A stretch of DNA of 64,000 nucleotides from Neurospora tetrasperma FGSC 2508 (Eukaryota; Ascomycota; Sordariomycetes; Sordariales; Sordariaceae), in the NCBI RefSeq assembly GCF_000213175.1, contig NW_009799099.1, positions 1,815,563-1,879,562 on the forward strand. Reading direction: 5' to 3'. The notes beneath the pieces were generated by a model. That model ran no database searches. It had not been told where the DNA came from and saw nothing but the letters and a program-made list of their open reading frames with translations. The position numbers and the translations under genes were made by a program. This document shows, one piece after another, positions 54,027 through 64,000 of the stretch (positions are counted from its first letter, which is position 1; every line of letters starts with the position of its first letter).

Positions 54027-55587
54027 CGCAAGCGCGCGCCCTCGAGAAGGGGCGCCGTTCGTGAGCGAGGATCTATTCAGACTTGTCGCCAATGTCAGGC
54101 CATCGATCGAAAGATCGGTTAGCGCAAACAAGGACAAGGGAATGCCCGGGAGAAATACGACAACGGCTCCTTGATGTTCTCCGGTCTGAGGTTGTCCGTT
54201 GGTGTCACTGGACGAGCCACTTTGATCAGGACACTACGGCTTCCTCGACTTGCTGGCGTTGAGCCGTCCGATGTTGTAAGCTAGAGTAGCGTTCAAGCTG
54301 AACCAGAAATTGGGATCTTGTTCAACACGTGTAGGCGATGGAATTCGATCAAGTAACCCGAGGCAAGTCGAAGTGCCAGGGGTTATCGCCGTCGTTTTCG
54401 GTTTGGGTTCGATTAGGGTATTAGATGGATAAAAATCGGGTTCCGAGTTGCTGATTCGTATGTGGCGGAGGTGGTTTCTTGGGATTTGAGCGCGCCCAGG
54501 CTGTTTCTGCCTTTTCCAATCTTTTTCGATGCCAGCGCTAATACCTAAGGTAGGTACAATTAACGAATGTTTGAGGTCAGCAATTATGGTTTCCCCTGGG
54601 TTTCAAGTTTCACCCGCGGCCTCGAAACGAGCTGAAGCAGGCGCGCTCGAGGTCGTCAAGACAGAACATCAGTGGATGTTCTTGATTGCTGTGGTCAGCA
54701 ACTGCCTGGGCAATTTTTGGCAGGTGGCTACCACTGGAACTAGTAAGTAGGTTGTTAGTGTCAAGTACCGTTAAAGGTATTGTGGTACCGTGACGCTAAG
54801 TGTAGAGAGAGGGGTGCGTGTGCCGATTACTGTGTACCTCTAGGTTTTGTATCTGCTTAACAGAGCTCAAAGCTCGAGCCATCCGATACCTACCTCTAGA
54901 TAGTGTTGTACATCCTGTCGAGCTGTAGTTTTACTGGCAGCAGCCATCCAAAATGATGGCTTCTAGTGGATTTCTCAATCACGGAAAACAGCAGTGTCGT
55001 TGGCCTTCCGCATACGGTACTTGTAGTCACATGAAGAGATATTGCTCACTTCGGCGAAGAGAAAATTGAGGTAGCGCGGATATGCTTTCTATACGTCGTC
55101 TAGATGTCAACAAAACCCGTCCTAGGCTGTCCTGGCCAGCAGACATACATTGCAATCATGTGATGTGTCCCATTGCTTCGTCTACACGATGGCCAGCTAT
55201 GGCCCTTTCACGTCGAATACGTCTCAGTGTTTCAGTGATAGCAACCCAAATGCAAGGAATGCTTTCATTGCTGCCACTTATTCAATCGTTAGATACCAAA
55301 TATGCCCCTACTTCTCTAGACGCATCAGGCTCAATCATCCTGCCACCATCTTCTGTAACCACATGTCCTCTTATAACCACCTCATATCCCCAACATTTCC
55401 AGTTAACAAACTATCCCTCTACCCCGATTTTGTTGTGATAATCTTGCACGCGCGTGACTGGTTGCCAACAAGCCCAGCGCAAAGACTTGATGGCCGTGCA
55501 TCTATCTGCCTGTCTATTCTCGGGCCTCATTCAAAGCGGCACACTTTGTAACGAGCGGAAGAGGCCCGGCAGTTGCCCATGAGACGC
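54027..55587. other. Spacer between yop1 and mid1
   Basis: About 1.56 kb: mid1 promoter and yop1 3' flank. The mid1 side has ACCTACCTCTAG at 54888-54900. Frames at 54529-54750 and 55082-55551 have no recognisable domain. No RNA gene seen. Confidence 0.5.
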
Positions 55588-56370
55588 TTAGTCAGTGTGG
55601 ACGGCGTCAGCCTTGGCGCGGAGGCCGCTGGCGGTGGAGCCATTCTGGAAGTAACGGCCAAGGGTGGGGGCGAGGAAAGAGCGGAAGATGGTCTCGGCGC
55701 CCCTGTTGACATATAAGCTTGTCTTCTTGAAATTCTGGTAGAGTTGGGAGGCCACTTACTTGAAGGTAGGGAGAGAGAGCCAGAGGAGGAAAACAAACTT
55801 GAAGGTGAAGTAGAAGGGGAACCAGTAGACGACGCTGATCAAGCTCTCAATGACGCTATAGCCGTGTGGTTAGATGTTAAGCGCACCAAGTCAACATCAA
55901 GCGCAAAGCCAAAGTGGAATGCTTACGTGAAGAGAGAGAAAACAACCCAGTACTGTGAATGCGGTGGTTAGCATTGACACCATAGGCAAAGACCTCATCA
56001 GGCATATCCCGACTTACAGTGAGCCACTGGGTATCATCCTGCTTGGAAGCGGTAAAGAGGGCATTGAGCGAGTAGTATCCGGGGAGGACGAAGCCAGCGA
56101 GGTTGGTGAGGAGCTGGCCGCCGAGGTTGAAGATGATCAGGAAGAAGTAGAGAGCAACGAGACCGATGACGGCATAAGCCTTGGGAACGCCGGTGGTCTT
56201 CTCGAGGTTGTTGAGGGTAGGGTACTTGGACAGCTATTGAGGCAGGTTAGCTACGCAAAGCCCAACGACGCCGTGGCCTAGCCGACATGTCTGCGATCCG
56301 GCTGCGGTTTACGCACCTCCTTATCGAGCTGGCCGATGTACTGCTGGGCGCGGTCCTGAGGCGAAGACAT
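55588..56370 (-). CDS. yop1: Reticulon-like ER-shaping protein Yop1 (REEP/DP1)
   Basis: Five exons on the minus strand: 56370-56317, 56233-56018, 55952-55927, 55855-55760 and 55702-55588; 168 residues. Yop1 bends ER tubule membranes with paired hydrophobic hairpins. The chain runs MSSPQDRAQQYIGQLDKE, then LSKYPTLNNLEKTTGVPKAY, membrane hairpins, the TB2/DP1 core FVLPGYYSLNALFTASKQDD, TQWLTYWVVFSLFTVIESL, VYWFPFYFTFKFVFLLWL, and GAETIFRSFLAPTLGRYF. Exon 3 is a 26-nt micro-exon encoding YWVVFSLFT. All phases join cleanly and total length matches the family. Confidence 0.95.
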
Positions 56371-56990
56371 TTTGAGTGTTTGGTGCGGTAAGCGAGTCTA
56401 TCGATCTAGAGCTAGCTGTGATGTTTCGACGTCAGCAAGATGCAAAGTTGAAGTTCAGGGGAAAATCTGAGTCGGAACTGGCGGGGAAGCTGAAGCTGTG
56501 ACAAAGTGGGTTGGGCAGCCGGGAGGGCTGGGCCTAAAAATCGCAGCGTGCTCGGTGAACACCCGCACCACCGGCAGAGAGAAGAGAAAGGGAAGCTGAG
56601 AGAAATTTGCTGACCTGGCTTTCGAATTCACCGAAACGATGCTGTGAAGTGCAATGTGTCGTCTGACCTTTTGCGGATAGGGGTGATGCTATCGTGGAAA
56701 TGGCAGTTGGAGTGTGGGAACGGGTTGAAGTGGGCTGTGGGCACAACGAACAATGACGATTGATACGTGTGCATTCAAAAGGGGATCATCCTGTTCTCAA
56801 CCCGAAACTTGCCCTGCCCGTGGGGCCGCAAAGCTTCCTCCCGTTTATCAACTGCATCTGACTGGTTCCAGAACCCAGTGACGCCACATCGGGAGCTGTG
56901 TGACTAGGATTGGTGGACGAGAACATGGTCGAGGAACGGCTTGATTGTACAGGTGATAAAAACATTTGATTTTGGCTGAAATTATCAACA
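56371..56990. other. Spacer between yop1 and tRNA-Val
   Basis: About 620 bases including the yop1 promoter. Nothing else recognised. Confidence 0.5.
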
Positions 56991-57064
56991 GGTCCGATGG
57001 TGTAGTTGGTTATCACGTCAGTCTAACACACTGAAGGTCCCCAGATCGAGCCTGGGTCGGATCA
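56991..57064 (+). tRNA. tRNA-Val (AAC anticodon)
   Basis: A 74-nt intronless tRNA. The acceptor arms GGTCCGA and TCGGATC pair perfectly, with discriminator A. The D-arm region is TGGTGTAGTTGGTTATCA (A box). The anticodon stem TCAGT pairs with ACTGA around the loop CTAACAC, so the anticodon AAC is at 57025-57027. The T-arm is CCAGATCGAGCCTGG, with a B box GATCGAGCC. A TTCTTTTTTTT tract follows at about 57073-57085 as terminator. Confidence 0.95.
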
Positions 57065-58621
57065 ACATTCAAGTTCTTTTTTTTGTCCGTTGCACATTCT
57101 AACAGTCTCTCATTGGCCTGATGCATCTCCTTCTGTGCCTCGCCTGGGCTGCGAACGGCTCGTTCTTCTCTCCATTTTGATATTCTTCATCATCCTGATA
57201 TAACCTTCTCTTAACTGTTCATGGATCCACACAAGCAGCTTACCGTTTTGGTCGCTTCTTCCCGCTTCTTGTAAACATTTACCATGGTCAAATGCGGCTA
57301 AACTGTATCCGTCCAATCTTCAATTGGGCATGGAGGTACGAAGATTTGGGTAGTAAGGAGAGTGCGTTACTCTCTCGAGGTTGCCTCGCCTGCTCTACTC
57401 ACTTTGCGCTTTGATCTTTGGGACAGGCGGCCATGACAACTTGTGGACGTTTGAAGTTGAGCATCAGAACTCATGACATGGACCAACATGAAGCTTTTCG
57501 AAGCCCCGCGATACCTCTAGCGTTTTCGTGCAATCAGCTCCACCTCATGCGGGTGGGTGTCGGCCGCATGTGCAGCGCGCTTCACATTTACTAAAGAAAA
57601 GTGTAATCCTCTGCCAGATGGCTCACCAGGAAAACAACCAGTTTGATCTCTCCAACGTATCTATGACCAATATCATTGAGGGAGAGATCAGTTTCCCCTC
57701 GTTCTGCGAGCGGTCAGACGCGAACATGCTTGCCAAGTCAATGCTGGCGCAGTCTCTAGTCTAGTCAACAGAGTGAAGTAAAGTGTTTGTTCTGTGATCT
57801 TATGGCGGGATGACAACTCCTGTCAACCAGAAACGCAGCCAGGCATCCAATTCCAGGGCAGTAATTCATGGTGGAACGTCATGGTGTAGTGTACCGGATG
57901 TCTGGAGTGACTGGTTCGGAAAAGGCATAGTATGTCGATCAGGCACACATCTAGACTCTAGTGTGTAGCCCAGGAATGGGCAAAACATCAAGGAATTCAG
58001 TGGGAGCGGAATGCGCAGGTGTTCTGGTTCGTCAACTGCCCGAATTCCTCGAACAACAAAAGGAAAGTCAACAACAGTCTCGAACAGGCAAACGGCCAAT
58101 CAAACGGCATTTTGGTCCCAAGCGGGTCTGCATGGAACGTGCGGGGGAGCAGCTAGCTGCCTTTGACTTGCAGTGGTCAAGTTCCCTGCCGCAGCCTCCA
58201 GTGGAACGTCGCTGCACGTTGCAGTCACGGCAGCCCGTCCGCAAGGCCGCATTGAGGTACGTTCCTAGCGCTTTCATGTTTTGTTGATTCTTTCTGTTCT
58301 CCGCTCCCCCATACAAACCTCCAAACAAAATGTGCGATTGACCATTGCCTGCAGCGTCGACATCGTCATTGAGTCTTCTTACTCGCGCATGCACGGCACT
58401 GTTACTCGCGACACGTTCCGCGGTGCGCTCCCGACCCCATATTCGTTACCTTTATTATTAGCCCGGCCTGGCCGTGTTGGCATCCGCCAGGTTTGGAGTA
58501 CTAGTCGCCGCCACCACCACCACCACCACCACCACCATCTATCCTTGTGTGTACTTGGGATACCCAGCAGAGCTATCAGTCCGCACGCCTCGCCCGCCAT
58601 ACCATCAAAACACGGGCGCTG
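57065..58621. other. Spacer between tRNA-Val and RFX gene
   Basis: About 1.56 kb. It starts with the tRNA terminator tract and ends in the RFX 5' leader, which holds a (CAC)n tract at 58510-58537. A plus-strand frame at 57618-57764 (49 codons) is noted but not called. A frame carrying His repeats at 58281-58622 is an effect of the CAC tract. Confidence 0.45.
58510..58537. repeat. (CAC)n trinucleotide microsatellite
   Basis: About nine CAC units lie in the proposed 5' leader of the RFX gene. Depending on frame they would read as poly-His, poly-Thr or poly-Pro, which creates misleading open frames. Confidence 0.85.
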
Positions 58622-61271
58622 ATGGACTCAACCCACGGTACGCCCCTTCAAGTCTTCTACCGTCTTCTGTTTCCCCCATTCACGACATTGTCATCATCCC
58701 ATCCTGGCCTTCCCTCGGTCCCCAACGTATCTCGGCGCATACTTGTTACGCGACGCACCATAGCGGTATGCTTACTGCTTGTACAGACCCTCTTACCCTC
58801 ACGAAGGCGAAAAAGCGGCCTCGCTCTCAAGGCTCAACAGCTTCCATCCACAGCGCCGCTACACAACCAAATCTCGATCACGCGTTTACTGACGTGCCCG
58901 AAGTTTACCAATCTCAATGGATTCCAAACGACCACAGCCGAACCCGAGAACTTGGCCACCCGACCGCCCAGATGATACAGGACAACATGGTGCTGGCCTC
59001 CCAGTTGCACACTAGCCGCGAGTTCGCCATGGATTCACAGGTCAACGCTTCGATGCAGAACGTTCAATATCATGACAGCCACAGTATGAGCCGCCAGTCT
59101 TTGTCCGCCGACTCCTTTGCCGGAAACACCAGTTTTGTGGAGGACAGTCAGATGGTGGACCATGACGGCAACAACGACCACGGTTCCTACATCGGAATGA
59201 CATCGCAATCCAAGGGAGGGTCACGCTCAAGTGCGAACAACGAAGTGGAAATGCGTCAGCTATATGTCGCCAATAGACACAGGAATCTCCAGGAGGTTGC
59301 AGAAGAGCTGCATGGCAACGAACGCGGTCCCCATTCAGAACGAACCCGCCAGGTTTTCGCAATGCTTTGGTACGTTGGTCACATGGGTAAATTTTGTCGA
59401 GACTGTGGGCTAACAAGACGACAGGATCAGCCAAGTCTGCTCAAAGGGCAAGGGATCGGTACCCAGAGGGAGGGTTTACGCCAACTACGCCTCCAGGTGT
59501 GCCACCGAGAGGATAACAGTCTTGAACCCTGCCAGTTTTGGAAAGCTTGTCCGTGTTCTTTTTCCAGGACTGAAAACTCGTCGCCTTGGTGTTCGAGGAG
59601 AGTCAAAATATCATTATGTCAACTTTCAGCTTCGAGAAGACCAGCCTGATGTGCGAGATGTCTCGACTCAACCTCAGGTTTCCCCAGCGGAGGAGCAGTC
59701 ATTCTCTCAAACTTTCAAGTGAGCAACGACACCTTGACTTGAACGCTTTTTATCCTTGCTAATTCTCCAGTAGCACGGCACCAGACAATACAAGAGCCAC
59801 CGAACGCCCTGCACTTCCCACGCCTGACCTGGGCCAGCAACCGGAGACCCGGGTGAGGCGGCCACCAGAATATGTTCACAGCCTGTACAACCAAGTCCAG
59901 GTAGCCAACATCGACCAGCTCAGCACGACGGCAACCAAGACAGTACAGAAGCTTTGTTTTGCCGCGGAAACCGAAGAGTCGTTCCAGCAGTCCGACCCTC
60001 TCGTCCTACCAGGGATCGAGCCATTTCTACCCAAAAATACCGATCCGGACGCTGCCAAGTCGCTGGCTGCGCTCTACAGGTCACACTGTACGTCTCTGGT
60101 AGAATGCATCCGGTATTGTAAAGAAAAGACTTTCTTCCACCTTTATACCTCATTCCAGGGTACTCTCACAATGCCGGTCCAGAAGCTTTTCAGCAACCCG
60201 GCTGTTGCACCTTGGATAGAGGAGTGCGATTTTGTTCTCTACCAGCGCATGATGCGCATTGTCTCGAGCTTGGTCCTACAAGTGGTTCCCAAGACAGTGC
60301 TCGATACGTTGAGAAATATAGCAGACAAGCTCGTCCCACACATTCGCGATTCCTTTCAAGGACAGCCTCCTCACGTTCTCAAGGCCAAAGAAGCACCAGC
60401 AACTCTATTCGCAGGCTTACTGGATAGGGTGCTCCGTGTCAACCTTACTGCTCATGCTGCCGCCAACATGCTGTCGAACCCAGCAAACCGCGACCTCATG
60501 TACGTGGAATGGATCAACATAATCAACCTAAGAAAGGTTGCCGAAAGTGTTCCGTTGAGGGGCATGGATGATGTTGTGAATCTCCTTCTCAGAGAGATGC
60601 GTGACCTCCTAGACCCGGTCAATATTCCATGGGAAATCGAAGGCCTGACGCTACACGGAGAGATGGCAATGCGTAATGGTCGGCAACCCCAGGTAGGAGC
60701 CCCCGAGGAATCCACGGCCTCGAACGTTTTGGATCGGTGGGTGAGCTTTCTTCGCTCCCTACCTTCGCACTTCCCCTACGCATCACATACCGATATTGTC
60801 TGGTGTGTTCAGCGATTGGGCACAGCCGTAATGAGGGATATTACCCTAGGCCAAGGCAAGAGTTTTGGCTCTTGGTGGGTCACCAAGTGTTTTATCGATG
60901 AGATGATTCTCTTTGTGGCAGAATATGGTGGATTTCTCAAGCAAAAGTCGACACACGAGTATACCCTCCTTGTCTCACAGCAACAGGGCGCAAGCATCGA
61001 GGCAAGCAACGAGGCATCCAGATATAGAAGTGGAAGCGATGATTCCAGCGCATCTCGAATGTCCGAGTCGCAGCCAGATCGGGCTCGATTTCCGATGCCT
61101 GCATCGACGGCTACCCAACCGTCTGTCCACGACGACAGCGGTATAGGTATTCGGACACCCGATGAAGATTCTCCGATTCAAAAGTTTGGCTTCCAAACAA
61201 CTACTGCGAACTCGCAGGATATTTTTGCCGGCACGGAACTGCAGGATGAGGACCATTTGGCAGATATCTAA
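58622..61271 (+). CDS. rfx1: RFX-family transcription factor (CPCR1/Crt1 type)
   Basis: Four exons by my model: 58622-58637, 58787-59369, 59425-59718 and 59771-61271; 797 residues. The RFX winged-helix DNA-binding domain is at about residues 160-266, split by intron 2: QLYVANRHRNLQEVAEEL, then WISQVCSKGKGSVPRGRVYA, NPASFGKLVRVLFPGLKTRR and LGVRGESKYHYVNF. RFX factors bind X-box inverted repeats. In yeast Crt1 represses DNA-damage genes, and in Acremonium CPCR1 regulates beta-lactam synthesis. The C-terminal half has the conserved dimerisation-like region. The first 16-nt exon is uncertain: splicing gives MDSTHDPLTLTKAKKRPR, but a start at ATG 58768 in exon 2's frame is also possible. Downstream exon joins are secure. 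Confidence 0.88.
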
Positions 61272-62233
61272 GTGCTCCGGTTGGCGACACAATGGGATAG
61301 GCTTTTGGGTTCATGCTCGATGTTTTTTCTTATTAGGAAGGGGGGCTTTAGCTGGCGGTTATACCTTGATGAATCTCTTTTTCTTCTACTATTTACATGA
61401 CGATATGAAGCAATGAGGACAGAGGCTAGGAGGTGCTGGGTTGTGCGGATAAGGCGTCATTCGCCACATGTTCTTATCGTCGGACATCTGGGTCTGGTTT
61501 TCTGGGTCGGGGAGTCATGGCTATACCTGGGAAAGAGGAGTGTTTTGTTTGGGACTGGGTGTTCCAACGTTCATGTTCATTGTTACAATGTAGGGATACA
61601 GGGAACACCAAAGCATCGGTTTCATCAGCAAAGGATCTAAAAAGAGGAGGCGTTATGCAAGCATTTACGTGTGGAGGTGGCGGGACGGCGTCTATCCATG
61701 AAGATACTCGAAATGAGCATTGATTTTTTTCATTTAGTTCGCACAAAAATGTTTGGTCTGTATCTTGTGTGCTTGGTTGTATTTAGATGCGTTGGAATGA
61801 AGTCAATTCCTTTGATTCTTGGAGTTTCAAGGCACCGACCACTGAATCATGACGGCCTTTACATAAGGTAGTGATTAAGCTGCAATCTTGGTTGTGGGTG
61901 GGCGGGCTTGGCAACTTCTACGTTTCCATGCTTTTGTAGCACGTGAAAGCGTTACGAAAAACACTCACTGCCTGTTTGGGAAATGATCTTATATACGAAA
62001 CCCCTCCGTTGTCAACAGGCAGATTCTCCGCCCTTTATAATCTTGGAGTCTAACCGGACCATAACCCTCGTATCTCATCGTCCGAGTATACCGGCAACTC
62101 CAGCTCGTTTCTCTCCTGGCTGTCGCTCGGACAACCTAGTACTATCGACGACCGGAGTTTTATTCCCGATTCGAACCAATTCTGAAGGCGTTGAAGACCC
62201 GGCGAACCACATTTTACAGTAGAAGCGTACAGC
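61272..62233. other. Spacer between RFX and monoglyceride-lipase-like gene
   Basis: About 960 bases of RFX 3' flank and the next promoter. Open frames of 60-105 codons here have no recognisable domain. Confidence 0.5.
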
Positions 62234-63241
62234 ATGGCAGTCGAAAAGGAAAGCACTCTCGAGGTCGAGGGTGCATCGTTGTATACTAAATCATGGGAGG
62301 TACGTATCACGCAGCTTTCAAGCTTGAGCCGCCGCAACCCTCACTTACACGACAAAAACGCCACACAGCCCGAAGGGCCAATCAAAGCGAAGCTCATCTT
62401 CATCCACGGATTCAGCGACCATATCAACCGATACTACGGCTTCTTCCCGTCACTCGCAGCGTGCGGAATCGCCGTTTACGGGTTCGACCAACGCGGCTGG
62501 GGACGCAGCGTCAAGAAGCCAGCCGACAGGGGCCTGACCGGGCCAACGTCCAGGGTCATCGCCGACATGGTGGCCTTTATCGAGCCGCACCTGTCTGATG
62601 CCCCCGGGGCGCCGCCCGTCTTCATCATGGGCCACTCCATGGGCGGCGGCCAGGTTCTCACGCTTGCCTGCGACGAGCAGTACCAGGACCGTATCGTCAG
62701 CCGAGTGCGCGGCTGGCTGCTCGAAAGCCCCTTCATCGGGTTTGCACCCGAGCTGAAACCCGGTTTCATCAAGGTGTACGGCGGCCGATTCGCGAGCAAG
62801 ATTTTTCCACATCGGCAGATGGTCAACCAGATCCCGCCTGAAGACCTGTCACGCGACCCGGAGGTTCAGAAGAGCATCGCGGCGGATGAGCTGCTCCATA
62901 ACACCGGGACCTTGGAAGGTTTGTCGGGAATGCTGGACCGCACGGATGGCTTGACGCGGGGAACGATCAGGCCGGTTGGAGGAGAGAATACTAAGATCAA
63001 GGCGATCTGGCTTGGCCATGGTTCGAGTGATAAGGCGACAGATTATAATGCCAGCAAGCGGTATTATGATCGTGTTATTGCGAGCACGGTGAAAGATAGA
63101 ATGTTCAAGCGGTATGAGGGGTGGTTTCATCAGTTGCATGCTGATGGTCCATGTAGTGAGGAGTTCTACAAGGATGTTGGCGATTGGATCTTGGAGAGGA
63201 GCGAGGATCCAGATTCGGGGAAGTTTGAGGCCAAGATTTGA
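62234..63241 (+). CDS. Monoacylglycerol lipase-like alpha/beta hydrolase (Yju3 type)
   Basis: Two exons, 62234-62299 and 62369-63241, with a 69-nt in-frame intron; 312 residues. Such serine hydrolases release fatty acid from monoacylglycerols. Splicing gives LYTKSWEPEGPIKAKLIFIH, which fits the family without an insert. The oxyanion motif HGFSDHINRYYGFFP, the nucleophile elbow GHSMGG with Ser112, and the typical FDQRGWGRS and RGLTGPTSRVIADM are present. The expected acid lies in GSSDKATDYN and the histidine in WFHQLHAD. No signal peptide, so cytosolic or lipid-droplet-associated. If the intron were retained the protein would gain 23 residues without frame change. Confidence 0.92.
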   Translation: MAVEKESTLEVEGASLYTKSWEVRITQLSSLSRRNPHLHDKNATQPEGPIKAKLIFIHGFSDHINRYYGFFPSLAACGIAVYGFDQRGWGRSVKKPADRGLTGPTSRVIADMVAFIEPHLSDAPGAPPVFIMGHSMGGGQVLTLACDEQYQDRIVSRVRGWLLESPFIGFAPELKPGFIKVYGGRFASKIFPHRQMVNQIPPEDLSRDPEVQKSIAADELLHNTGTLEGLSGMLDRTDGLTRGTIRPVGGENTKIKAIWLGHGSSDKATDYNASKRYYDRVIASTVKDRMFKRYEGWFHQLHADGPCSEEFYKDVGDWILERSEDPDSGKFEAKI

Positions 63242-64000
63242 AATGGAGTTTGTAAGAGTATATAGGACAAAGACGATATGGACTGCTTGAATTGAGGCTC
63301 CTGGGGACTACATAGCATCAGGTTGGTTAGAATCATCTACTATATCTATCCTACAACTTGCGACGACAGATGGTCCATTTTGTGGTGTTGGAGAAGTGCT
63401 CTTGGCCCGCCGTTACAAGCACAACATCACTTCTACACCTCGCCAGCCAGCCAACATCGGGATCGCCTCGGCTTAGATCTTGAAACAGGCCGTAACCCTT
63501 CCGATTAACCCCGAGTTTGAACTGGGCTTGCCATTCAGCTTGAGAATTAGCCCTAGTGTATAAGTATGTGTAGAGCCCATTCTGACTTTCCCCTTTGCCT
63601 CCCCTTTTGCGATCCCTTCGAATCCGACCTTGGCAGTTCGAGTTGCTGTCCACTCCGGTGTGGGTGGTGGCTTCTCGGTTACTGCCCTGAACCCTGATGA
63701 TGTCCACCATAACCGTTATCAGATCATCCAGTCAAGATGACGACCCTCTTTTCAAGACTCCAAGCCCATACTTGCACACACAGATTTGCATCTGCGCTTT
63801 CCCATCAACTACGATGCTGATGGGATCTGGCACCTACCCTTCCAGCATGAGGGCAACGAGTCAAAAATGTCGAATTGACCAACCCGATACGGAAACACAA
63901 GGAAACACGATGACGGCGTACCAGCTATCTGAACCCCCCGGGGCAGCCCCGTTGTCCAGGCAAACCGCATGCCGATGCCCCTCTGATATGGAAATGTCGC
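63242..64000. other. Right end of window
   Basis: About 760 bases of 3' flank. A 119-codon minus-strand frame (63351-63710) has no recognisable domain and no supported splice partners. Nothing else recognised. Confidence 0.5.

Noticed and set aside
57618-57764. A 49-codon frame after tRNA-Val beginning MAHQENNQFDLSN
   Set aside because: Ordinary composition but too short, without a recognised family, and no convincing splice partner was found.
63351-63710. A 119-codon minus-strand frame at the right end
   Set aside because: No domain and no conserved-looking segment; it may relate to a gene beyond the window but cannot be supported here.

Overview
The window reads as nuclear DNA of a filamentous ascomycete, most likely a Sordariomycete. 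Genes are intron-containing with short introns (mostly 52-150 nt, GT..AG). Intergenic spacers are 0.3-2 kb, coding exons are GC-richer than spacers, and the proteins are those typical of filamentous fungi (Mid1, an RFX/CPCR1-type factor, fused PabA-PabB, a fungal ASXH protein). There is no sign of bacterial operons, rRNA, CRISPR or retroelements.

Layout, left to right: mitochondrial release factor mrf1 (+); a secreted S10 serine carboxypeptidase (+); a PRELI/Ups lipid-transfer protein (-); a weak two-exon candidate gene (-); the cleavage/polyadenylation factor mpe1 (+); get3 of tail-anchored protein insertion (-); a degenerate SDR-fold protein (+); a small AT-rich MITE-like element; TRAPPII subunit trs120 (+); fused aminodeoxychorismate synthase (+); vps55 (-) divergent from proteasome alpha subunit pre5 (+); a LOG-family protein (-) divergent from a CLPTM1-family protein (+); an unrecognised zinc-finger protein (+); sec22 (-) divergent from a striking repeat/Zn2Cys6/ASXH protein (+); an intron-containing tRNA-Asp; elp5 (+); an SNRNP27-like splicing protein (+); a lysine-rich SMAP-domain protein (+); ysy6/RAMP4 (-); a small probable mitochondrial membrane protein (+); mid1 (-); yop1 (-); tRNA-Val; an RFX-family transcription factor (+); and a monoacylglycerol-lipase-like hydrolase (+).

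The genes are mostly housekeeping. Several serve the secretory pathway (get3, trs120, vps55, sec22, ysy6, yop1, probably CLPTM1), but nothing suggests a co-regulated cluster. The most unusual locus is 40667-43037. It encodes a chromatin-type protein that joins a 29-unit pentapeptide array switching abruptly from acidic to basic, an internal Zn2Cys6 cluster split by an intron, and a C-terminal Asx-homology (DEUBAD-like) domain. Other points of interest are an SDR protein that has lost its cofactor and catalytic motifs, three stop-free introns of length 3n, an ATG-only first exon in ysy6, and a dispersed family of ACCTACCT/CTAGAGGT tracts lying mostly in promoter-side spacers. All exon boundaries were assigned by eye from splice signals, reading phase and remembered family conservation; no search was run.
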